Assembly: GCA_023091665.1 (NCBI GenBank)
Contig: JALJCQ010000013.1
Coordinates: 868,001 to 932,000 of the forward strand
DNA: 64,000 bases
From: Pythium myriotylum
Taxonomy: Eukaryota > Oomycota > Peronosporomycetes > Pythiales > Pythiaceae
Direction of reading: 5' to 3'
Shown here: positions 56,239 through 64,000 of the stretch, one piece after another
Numbering within the stretch: the first letter of the stretch is position 1
Layout of the letters: each line of letters starts with the position of its first letter
Notes under the pieces: model-generated
Databases searched by the model: none
What the model was told of the DNA's origin: nothing
What the model saw: the letters and a program-made list of their open reading frames with translations, nothing else
Made by a program: the position numbers and the translations under genes

Positions 56239-56450
56239 CTACACACACCATGCATGAATGCGGAGACCGAAGAAGTGGTGGCGAAACCGAAATAGCCCTT
56301 TTCCAGGGTTGCTAACCCTCGGTACAAACCACTGAGTTGAAGGCGCTGGCATCATGTCGACCACACGATAGACCTGGGCGTGACGCTTCGCGTGCCGAGC
56401 CACATTGAAGGGTCTCCATTTGCGAGCTTGCACCACTGGGCTCAAGGGCT
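56239..56450. promoter_or_regulatory. Divergent promoter between the DCX-like gene and dynein-2 heavy chain
   Basis: 212 nt separate opposite start codons. The spacing implies shared or overlapping promoters and possible co-expression. No X-box or other ciliary control motif could be assigned with confidence. Confidence 0.45.
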
Positions 56451-59400
56451 ATGGGGGACAACAATGAGGACGAGCGTCGAGAGTACGTCACGTCGTTGCT
56501 CGCGTGCATGTGGGGTCGCCGGGCGACAATTCGTGGCGACGATACGAAGTCCCAGGAGGCCCTCAACACGTTCCTGGACGACCCGCAGTGCCCCGTGCTT
56601 GTGGCTCGCTTGCTAGGAGCCGAGAACAACGACAAGGAGAAACCGCGTGACATCATCGTCCTGTCGACGCAGTTGCAGTCGGACAAAGCGGATGACCCGG
56701 AGGGTGCGACTGCGACAAGTGAGACTGTGTTTGTCAAACTGCTACCGCAGCCACTGACACCCGAATCCATGCGCACCAACGTGCAGGTCACATCGTTGAC
56801 CTCGCAGTCGCCGTTGCGCAGCCTCTACCAGAGCCTCCACAACGTATACGCGCCACTTCTGCTGAAGAACGACGCCGCGGCCGGCCAGCTCTCGCAAAAA
56901 CTCAAAGACGTTTTGATCGAGCTGGACGCCGGGCTAGGTAGTACGATTGTCGGTGGTGGAGCAGCAACCAAGGTCGACGAGAGCTCGCCCGCGGCGCTCA
57001 TGGCCATCGCGAGCCTCACAGACGAGTTCAAGTACTGGGAGAGCGATCACCACCGAAACGCAAGCCGTGCGCGGAAGTTTAGTGACGCATTCGATAACAT
57101 CCACCAGCGCTACTCGCAACTCGAGACCTTGAGCATGGAAGAAATGGGTGAGTTGCTGGACGAGACGAAAGAAGCGCTTGACGATATCTGGCGCAAGCAG
57201 CTCTCAGGTAGCAGCGCGCCGTTCCCACAACCGCGCATGGACCACGTGCTCGGTCTCGTAGGCACGGCAATCAACACCTTTATCTTGGCACGCACGAGTG
57301 AGCTGGATCTCTGGACTGGTCCGTTCAACGAGATCAAGGCCGTACTGGAACAATCCACTGAGCTCTGCGAAAAGTGGATCACGACTATTGACGTGCTCAC
57401 ATCTGGTGACTGGCCGTACTTCGACGAGCACAAGTGGGAAGGCCCCAAGTCCAAACAAGATGCGCTTCTTGTGAGCTTGGCTGCACGAATCGATGAAGTC
57501 ATCCGGCTACGCACAACTTTCGAGGAGCTCGTGAGTCTGCTTCCGCGAGGCGAAAGCTCTGTGCGAGAGATCTCAAGCTCCATCTTCCAGCCTTTCCGTG
57601 GCCTCAAGGCACTCTACTACAACCCGTACTCAGAGAAGCAGTGGAAGGCTGCCGTGGCCACATTTGAAGGGATGCTCGGTCCTCTTGAGGCCCAGGTCGG
57701 GGCAATCTTGAGAGACCAGATCAGCGCAACTGTCGGCGGTGGCAAGGCGAACGCGACAGTGAGGCTACTCCAGCGTTACTGCAACTTGCTTCGTCGGCCT
57801 TCGCTCGCAAAGACCCTCGCGAGCGAGCGCGACACGCTGCTCACGCAATTGGTAGCCCATCTCGACCAACTGCAGAGCGACTTCGACTCACGCTCATCAG
57901 CGGCGTCTGGCAGTGGCGCTTTCCAAGAGAAGGGTCTTCACATCGGTAAAATGTTGAGCCCTAACGTCAACGTGATTGTTTGGAGCCACATCCTGTTTAT
58001 GCGCGTTACCGAAGTGAACCGACTTGCCCGTCTCGTGCTGACGGATCTGCCAGGCTTCAAATCACTCATCGATAAGGCTGACAAACTCGAGTCGAACGTT
58101 CACGACTTGCTGCTGGACAAAGTAGTCGATTGGCAAGCTGACATCAAGGCGCAGCTCAAGAAAGACAGCGGTGCGGCGCTGCGCATCAGTGGGAAGCTCA
58201 TGTACTTTGACAAAGGCACACTGGTCGTCAACTTCAGCGAGTTCCTTGTGACACTGCTACGCGACGTCCGACAGCTTACTGAAATATCAGCACAACACAG
58301 ACACCGAGCCAAGTCTCGCGATGATGCAACGAACAACAAGCTTTCCTGGGTGCCTGAAGACGTGCGCAAGATCGTAGACGATGCAGAGAAGTACTACCGT
58401 TTCGGCGTCACGCTGAAGAAAGTAGCCAACTTCTATAACACTGTGGGCAGTCAGATCATCCCCGAGCAAAAACCAATGCTGCTCAAGTCGCTCTTGCGCT
58501 TTGACGAGCTGGTGCAGGGTCCGGAGAACAACTCTCGCTCTTCGACCGACAAACAGAAGCCTGTGACTTGGAACAACCTGCAAGAGTGCAACGACTACGT
58601 CAATCAGTTGCAGGATGAGGCTGACAAGCTCGCGGCCGAGATTCGTCGACTCAGGCACGCGCACGACAAATTGAGCGACGAGTTTGTCGCGCTTATGGAT
58701 GTTAACTTGCTTCGTAGCCCAGAGCGATGGAAAGGTCGCTGGGATGAGATCAAGAAAGGCGTAGCCACACTCACTAAGAAGTACGAGACCAAAGAAACCC
58801 AGTGGTTGCTCTTTTGGGACCATCAGCTCTACAAGGTGTTTGAGAGCGGGTACCAACTCGGGCTTGAGATGCTCCACGAGAACTTACCTGATGTTAAGGA
58901 GATCCGGACAGAGCTTGTCTTCCCCAAGAATGGCAACGCTGTCAACAAGGCTACTAGTGGGTCGCTAACCCTGTTGCTGGAGCCACCAGTTGAAGAGCTG
59001 CGTACCAAATACTACAAGGCGCTCAAGACATTTGTTGCACGCCCGAACCGTTTCCCTGGGTTCGGGAACAAAAAAGTTTTTGCAGCGATGTGCGATGCCA
59101 ACGCTAAGAACCTGGTATCTGTCTACGCGACATGCGAGCAGCTCTTCTTCAAAGTCGAGATGCTGTTGTATGAGTACGAGCCTTGGAGCGTCGTGACTCG
59201 CCTGCCGGGCAACGATAACCAAGGCAACGAGGACTCACTCTTGGAAAGCGAGCTGCACGAACCAGGTGACTGGGAAGTCAACTTCAAGACACTCAAGATC
59301 AAGCGCAAGGAAGCCGATAAGATCGCCGACTTTGTCAAAATCGATTGCATCAACGTGTCGCTCACCAAGTTCAAGGAGGTTCTACGAACCCACCTCCAAC

Positions 59401-62400
59401 GCTTCCAGAACGCATTGCTCGACTCGCTGTATCGCTCAACGATCGAGCACATTCGCATCGTGGATGAATTCGTCGAAGGCGCGATGATCAAACTCAATCG
59501 CCGCCCGCACTCGATTTCGGAGATTAGCCAGGCTCAAGTCGAGTGGAAGGAAATCGACAGCCAACGAAACGCAATGCAAAGCCATTACGATAAGGCCGGG
59601 AAGAAGAAAGCTCTACTGGTCGGGACACTCGTGGGAACCGTCAACTCAACACTAAACATGGACGAGCTCGAGCGGCAACTCGCACAGCTTCCCACCCGGT
59701 GGGACAACTTTGAAATCGCCCTCGAGGCCTTCAACGATATGATCGAAGAGTCTCGGGAGAACCTCAAAGGCGAATTGGAGGCTCAAGTAGTCGAGTGCAA
59801 TGCAGACATTGACAAACTCAGTCACCGCTGGCAGGCGCTGCGGCCGGTCGATGTTAAGTCTTGGCAGGACAGCGAGCTAAATCAGATTTACACGGCCATG
59901 GACGAGTGGCGTGAAAAGCTCGCTGCACTTAAGACGAGAAGCAAGACGCTGACTGAGAATTGCGCTGCTTTCAACATGATTGAACCCAGCTTCGACGGCT
60001 TGGAGGCGCTTGACGCGGACGTTGAAGCCGTTGACAAGAACTGGATGACGTACAAGCAGTTTCGCGAAGAGATACAGGCTATGGCTGCTCAAGACTGGAT
60101 CACGTTCTCTGCAAACATGTTTGCGCTACAAGACTGCACCCAAAAGTGGGTAGATGCCGCGAAACAACAATCCACCGCGGGTAATAGCAAGAGCTCGGCG
60201 ATCTCCATTGTACTGGAGAAGATTCAGGATTTCTTTACGCACGTCAAGCGGGCTATGCCGAGTCTCAAGCTGTGTCGAGGTGAGCCATTCAAAGAAGACC
60301 ACTGGACGGAACTGCTGCTGCGGCTCGGCATGCCACGTGATGTGCGTACAGCTTCGTTGACGCTCGGCCATTTCCTTGATCGCATCGAAGTGCTCGAAAC
60401 ACCGCAGACGCTGCAGTTCGTCAAAGGACTCCACGCTCGGGCGCAAGGAGAAGTGACTATCCGTGACGCATTGAAAGAGCTGCGAGGCTGGACTGGAGCC
60501 GCCAAGCTCTCGTTGCTTGAGCATGTCCACGATGGACGTCGCGTCTGCATCATTAAAGACTGGAAAGAGATCACGCTCGAGCTCGGAGATAACCAGTCAC
60601 TACTAGCATCTCTGAAAGACTCACAGTTCTTCAAACCTTTCGAGCAAGAAGCCAGGCAGTACGAAGAGAAGATGACCTTGCTCGACCAGGCATTAACGCA
60701 ACTCAACATTATCCAACGGAAATGGGTCTTCCTTGAACCTATCTTCTCCAAGGGTGCACTGCCGTCTGAGCAAGGGCGCTTCCACAACGTCGACAAAGAG
60801 TTCGTGCAAATCATGAATACTCTCGAAAGCGATCCGATGCTGTTTAATCTGGCCGACGATATGCTCTTTCCCAAGCTGCTTGACCGACTGGCAGTCATGG
60901 TTGACCAGCTCGAGCGATGTCAGAAGGCACTGGCGGACTTCCTGGAAGAGAAGCGATCGCGAATGCCTCGCTTCTACTTCATTGGCGATGAAGACCTGCT
61001 TGAAATCCTTGGACAGTCACAGAACCCGGCGGTGATCCAGAGCCACCTCAAGAAGCTTTACCAGGGCGTATACCGAGTCGAATTTTCGGAGCAACGGGAT
61101 CAAATCGTCGCCATGTGCAGCTCTGCAAACGAAAAAGTTGTTCTTCAAAAGCCTGTACAGGTTACAAACCAGGTGGAGGAATGGCTGGAGCATTTTACTG
61201 ATGAGATGCGACGCACTATTCGCGTGTTGGTTGCGCAGTGTGTCTCCAGCAAGGCCCCAGATTACACACAGTTTCCCTCTCAAGTCCTTTGCCTCGCCGA
61301 GCAGATCCGATTCTGTCAGCAGGCCGAAGACGCGATCAAGAATGGCAGCGTGAGTGAGCTCAAGCGCTCTCTGCAGGAGACACTGCGAGAGCTCACCTCG
61401 CTGGATCTCACGACTGAGCCACTCATGAGCTTGAAAGTGAAGGCGCTCGTGCTGGATCTTGTGCACCACATCGACGTATGCGACCAGCTTATCCACGAAA
61501 ACTGCAACTCAACCAAAGATTGGATCTGGCAGAAGCAACTCCGTTTCTATCTGGACGGCAAAGACCAGCGCGCGGTGATAAAGATGAACGATGCGACCTT
61601 CGACTACACGTATGAGTACCAGGGGAACGCGCCGAAACTCGTACACACGCCACTCACCGACAAGTGTTACTTGACACTCACGCAGGGAATGCACATGGGA
61701 TTTGGTGGCAATCCTTACGGCCCTGCTGGCACGGGAAAGACTGAGTCAGTCAAAGCACTAGGTGGTCAGTTCGGCCGCCAGGTGCTGGTGTTCAACTGTG
61801 ACGAAGGCATCGATTTCCAGTCTATGGGTCGCATCTTCATTGGGCTCGTCAAATGCGGAGCATGGGGCTGCTTTGATGAATTCAACCGATTGAAAGAGGA
61901 CCAGTTATCGGCGATATCACAGCAAATTCAAGTCATCCAGGACGCGATCAAGGACCGCACAAAGCATATTAAGCTGCTGAACCGCGATGTCGACGTGGAT
62001 TTCAATGCAGGTATCTTCGTCACGCTGAACCCTGCCGGTAAAGGATATGGTGGTCGCTCGAAGCTACCAGATAACCTGAAGGCACTGTTTCGCCCAGTCG
62101 CGATGGGACGGCCCGATAACAACCTCATTGCAGAGGTCATCTTGTACTCAGAAGGCTTCAGTGAGGCCAAAGATATCGCATCCAAAGTGGTGTCGTTGTA
62201 CACCCTCTCGGCCCAACTGCTCTCCCAGCAGCAGCACTACGACTGGGGCTTACGAGCGCTCAAGGCTGTGTTAAACACCGCGGGTAAGTTGCTCTCAGCA
62301 GCCAAGAAAGAACTGGTGGAAGGTAGCGAGAACGCCGAGCGCATGACCCCGGCACAAGAAACGGAGGTGCTGATCAAGGCTGTGCGTATCAACACGTTGT

Positions 62401-64000
62401 CGAAGTTGACTTTCGTTGACTCAGCGCGTTTCTTAGCGTTGATCGGAGATGTCTTTCCCGGGGTAAACTCGGCAGATCTTGCAGGGGGCAAGCTGGCTGA
62501 CGCTATCCGTGAAGTCATGGTGGCAAAACCGTTCTTCCTGCAGGTAGACGAGATCCAGATCCGAAAAATGCTACAGCTTAAGGAGTCGCTGGACCAGAGA
62601 ATGGGGTGCGTTGTGGTGGGACCATCGGGGAGCGGCAAGTCTGCCGTATGGCAGATTCTTCAAGCGGCATTGATTAAGTGTGGGCAGCTAGTGAAGACCC
62701 ATGTGATGAATCCGAAGTCTATGCCTCGTGAGAGGCTACTCGGGCACATGGATCTCGACACCCGTGAGTGGTCTGACGGTGTGTTGACGGACGCAGCTCG
62801 TAAAGTGGTCAAAGAGCCCGAGACTGTTCGCTCGTGGATCATCTGTGACGGCGATGTGGACCCGGAATGGATCGAGTCGCTCAACTCGGTGCTGGACGAT
62901 AACCACCTGCTTACTCTTCCCAACGGCGAGCGAATCAACTTTGGTCCGAACGTTAACTTCGTGTTCGAGACACATGATCTACGTTTCGCCTCGCCGGCAA
63001 CGATCTCGCGAATGGGGATGATATTCCTATCGGATGAAGACGTAGACGTGCAGCGTCTCGTTAGCAAATGGCTACTCTCTCAGCCAGAAGATCGCCGGAC
63101 CAACCTTCGTAACTGGATTGACGAGCTCTTCACAAAAGCACTGGAGGAACTCAACAAGTTTGAGCTAGTCGTGGATACAACTACGGTCGGTACTATCTTG
63201 AACGGCTTGAGCCACGTTTCAAGCGCGACGTCACGGTCCGAGTTCGTGGTCGCGATGATCCGGGGTCTCGGTGCCAACTTATCTGTCGCGAACCGTACAT
63301 CGTTCGCAAAGGCCATGTTCATGATGACTAGTGAGAGACCGCCAGATATGGGGGCTCCGCTAGATTGTTATTGTGTTGGGTCTGTTTTCCACTCATACGA
63401 GACCAAACGCGATACGTACGGTGCTATGGATGGGAAGCTTGACCGCAGCGACTTGGCAGCTTGCCAGGATGCAGTAGTGCCAACTATTTCAGTACAGCGA
63501 GGACTGAAGACCATCGAGCCCTGGGTCAAAAACATGGAGCCATTCATTCTCGTCGGTCCTGAAGGGTGCGGCAAGAACATGCTCATCCGGCAGGCGTTCC
63601 GAACCGCAAAGAACTTCAACGTAACAGTTCTTCACTGCAATGCCCAGACCACAGCAGACCACATCATCCATAAAATCGCGCAGTGCTGCTCCCTCTTCTC
63701 GACGACGACGGGACGAGTGTACCGCCCACGCGACTGTGAGCGACTGGTCTTGTATTTGAAAGACATCAACTTGCCCAAGCCAGACCAATACGACACGTGC
63801 ATGCTCATTGCATTCTTGCAGCAGTTGCTCACTTTCAACGGCTTCTACGACCAGAATCTCGAGTTCTTGGGCATTGACAAAGTGCAGATTGTCGCAAGTA
63901 TGAATGCAGCTACGACAGTCGGTCGTCACCCACTGTCTACGCGCTTCACGGCAATAGTTCGTGTGGCGTACATGGACTATCCATCATCAGAGGAACTTCA
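56451..64000 (+). CDS. DYNC2H1: Cytoplasmic dynein-2 heavy chain (IFT dynein), 5' part, continues beyond the window
   Basis: One uninterrupted frame from ATG 56451 to the window end encodes at least 2516 residues without introns. The tail and linker match DYNC2H1 rather than cytoplasmic dynein-1 or axonemal chains: VFVKLLPQPLTPESM, SLYQSLHNVYAPLLLKND, ELDAGLG, FYFIGDEDLLEILGQSQNP and IQSHLKKLYQGV. AAA1 has GPAGTGKTESVKALGG (from about residue 1757) and WGCFDEFNRL; AAA2 has GPSGSGKS (about 2057); AAA3 has GPEGCGKN (about 2369), with a non-standard last residue. The motor drives retrograde intraflagellar transport, so the organism builds flagella, as zoosporic oomycetes do. The AAA4-6, stalk and C-terminal parts lie outside. 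Confidence 0.95.
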   Translation, partial: MGDNNEDERREYVTSLLACMWGRRATIRGDDTKSQEALNTFLDDPQCPVLVARLLGAENNDKEKPRDIIVLSTQLQSDKADDPEGATATSETVFVKLLPQPLTPESMRTNVQVTSLTSQSPLRSLYQSLHNVYAPLLLKNDAAAGQLSQKLKDVLIELDAGLGSTIVGGGAATKVDESSPAALMAIASLTDEFKYWESDHHRNASRARKFSDAFDNIHQRYSQLETLSMEEMGELLDETKEALDDIWRKQLSGSSAPFPQPRMDHVLGLVGTAINTFILARTSELDLWTGPFNEIKAVLEQSTELCEKWITTIDVLTSGDWPYFDEHKWEGPKSKQDALLVSLAARIDEVIRLRTTFEELVSLLPRGESSVREISSSIFQPFRGLKALYYNPYSEKQWKAAVATFEGMLGPLEAQVGAILRDQISATVGGGKANATVRLLQRYCNLLRRPSLAKTLASERDTLLTQLVAHLDQLQSDFDSRSSAASGSGAFQEKGLHIGKMLSPNVNVIVWSHILFMRVTEVNRLARLVLTDLPGFKSLIDKADKLESNVHDLLLDKVVDWQADIKAQLKKDSGAALRISGKLMYFDKGTLVVNFSEFLVTLLRDVRQLTEISAQHRHRAKSRDDATNNKLSWVPEDVRKIVDDAEKYYRFGVTLKKVANFYNTVGSQIIPEQKPMLLKSLLRFDELVQGPENNSRSSTDKQKPVTWNNLQECNDYVNQLQDEADKLAAEIRRLRHAHDKLSDEFVALMDVNLLRSPERWKGRWDEIKKGVATLTKKYETKETQWLLFWDHQLYKVFESGYQLGLEMLHENLPDVKEIRTELVFPKNGNAVNKATSGSLTLLLEPPVEELRTKYYKALKTFVARPNRFPGFGNKKVFAAMCDANAKNLVSVYATCEQLFFKVEMLLYEYEPWSVVTRLPGNDNQGNEDSLLESELHEPGDWEVNFKTLKIKRKEADKIADFVKIDCINVSLTKFKEVLRTHLQRFQNALLDSLYRSTIEHIRIVDEFVEGAMIKLNRRPHSISEISQAQVEWKEIDSQRNAMQSHYDKAGKKKALLVGTLVGTVNSTLNMDELERQLAQLPTRWDNFEIALEAFNDMIEESRENLKGELEAQVVECNADIDKLSHRWQALRPVDVKSWQDSELNQIYTAMDEWREKLAALKTRSKTLTENCAAFNMIEPSFDGLEALDADVEAVDKNWMTYKQFREEIQAMAAQDWITFSANMFALQDCTQKWVDAAKQQSTAGNSKSSAISIVLEKIQDFFTHVKRAMPSLKLCRGEPFKEDHWTELLLRLGMPRDVRTASLTLGHFLDRIEVLETPQTLQFVKGLHARAQGEVTIRDALKELRGWTGAAKLSLLEHVHDGRRVCIIKDWKEITLELGDNQSLLASLKDSQFFKPFEQEARQYEEKMTLLDQALTQLNIIQRKWVFLEPIFSKGALPSEQGRFHNVDKEFVQIMNTLESDPMLFNLADDMLFPKLLDRLAVMVDQLERCQKALADFLEEKRSRMPRFYFIGDEDLLEILGQSQNPAVIQSHLKKLYQGVYRVEFSEQRDQIVAMCSSANEKVVLQKPVQVTNQVEEWLEHFTDEMRRTIRVLVAQCVSSKAPDYTQFPSQVLCLAEQIRFCQQAEDAIKNGSVSELKRSLQETLRELTSLDLTTEPLMSLKVKALVLDLVHHIDVCDQLIHENCNSTKDWIWQKQLRFYLDGKDQRAVIKMNDATFDYTYEYQGNAPKLVHTPLTDKCYLTLTQGMHMGFGGNPYGPAGTGKTESVKALGGQFGRQVLVFNCDEGIDFQSMGRIFIGLVKCGAWGCFDEFNRLKEDQLSAISQQIQVIQDAIKDRTKHIKLLNRDVDVDFNAGIFVTLNPAGKGYGGRSKLPDNLKALFRPVAMGRPDNNLIAEVILYSEGFSEAKDIASKVVSLYTLSAQLLSQQQHYDWGLRALKAVLNTAGKLLSAAKKELVEGSENAERMTPAQETEVLIKAVRINTLSKLTFVDSARFLALIGDVFPGVNSADLAGGKLADAIREVMVAKPFFLQVDEIQIRKMLQLKESLDQRMGCVVVGPSGSGKSAVWQILQAALIKCGQLVKTHVMNPKSMPRERLLGHMDLDTREWSDGVLTDAARKVVKEPETVRSWIICDGDVDPEWIESLNSVLDDNHLLTLPNGERINFGPNVNFVFETHDLRFASPATISRMGMIFLSDEDVDVQRLVSKWLLSQPEDRRTNLRNWIDELFTKALEELNKFELVVDTTTVGTILNGLSHVSSATSRSEFVVAMIRGLGANLSVANRTSFAKAMFMMTSERPPDMGAPLDCYCVGSVFHSYETKRDTYGAMDGKLDRSDLAACQDAVVPTISVQRGLKTIEPWVKNMEPFILVGPEGCGKNMLIRQAFRTAKNFNVTVLHCNAQTTADHIIHKIAQCCSLFSTTTGRVYRPRDCERLVLYLKDINLPKPDQYDTCMLIAFLQQLLTFNGFYDQNLEFLGIDKVQIVASMNAATTVGRHPLSTRFTAIVRVAYMDYPSSEEL

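Overview
This is nuclear DNA of a flagellated eukaryote, most likely an oomycete (stramenopile), possibly Saprolegniales-like. The evidence is dense, compact genes with many very short introns (about 45-100 nt, donors often GTACGT or GTGAGT), fused aspartokinase-homoserine dehydrogenases, a secreted GH17 glucanase with a lectin tail, the flagellar retrograde motor dynein-2, and a LINE with an archaeal-type RNase H. Gene models were built by hand from splice signals and family conservation. No tRNA, rRNA or CRISPR array was seen.

Layout. 1-6.9 kb: a non-LTR retrotransposon whose first ORF opens with an OTU-type cysteine protease, followed by AP endonuclease, reverse transcriptase, a zinc knuckle and RNase H. 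This copy is broken downstream of the RT. 6.9-8.0 kb: gene-poor DNA with a 60-nt direct repeat. 8-9.3 kb: GH17-lectin gene (-) with a homopolymer frameshift. 10.7-16.1 kb: a WD40/EF-hand protein and NAT9 acetyltransferase (both -). 16.6-18.8 kb: TBC Rab-GAP (+). 19.0-20.6 kb: BFR1-like coiled-coil protein (-). 22.1-24.1 kb: nicotinate phosphoribosyltransferase (+). 25.1-29.4 kb: TMEM18, a four-TM protein, TRAPPC3, a VOC-fold protein and a PAN-like fragment. 29.8-33.3 kb: FAN/NSMAF BEACH-WD40 protein (-). 33.9-37.2 kb: LSM6 and DDX42, divergently arranged. 37.4-39.9 kb: PP6 regulatory subunit (SAPS). 40.4-40.8 kb: small secreted protein. 41.3-50.9 kb: two AK-HSDH paralogues flanking an NHL-repeat protein and an MFSD8-like transporter. 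51.2-54.8 kb: ELAPOR-type receptor. 54.8-56.2 kb: DCX-like protein (-). 56.5 kb to the window end: 5' part of the dynein-2 heavy chain.

Most genes are housekeeping: membrane traffic (TBC GAP, TRAPPC3, FAN, ELAPOR, MFSD8-like), RNA handling (LSM6, DDX42, BFR1), amino-acid and NAD synthesis (AK-HSDH twice, NAPRT) and cilia (dynein-2, perhaps the DCX-like neighbour). The most unusual signals are the OTU-bearing LINE, the patchwork identity between the two AK-HSDH genes, and the apparent loss of the NAD-binding glycine loop in both HSDH domains.
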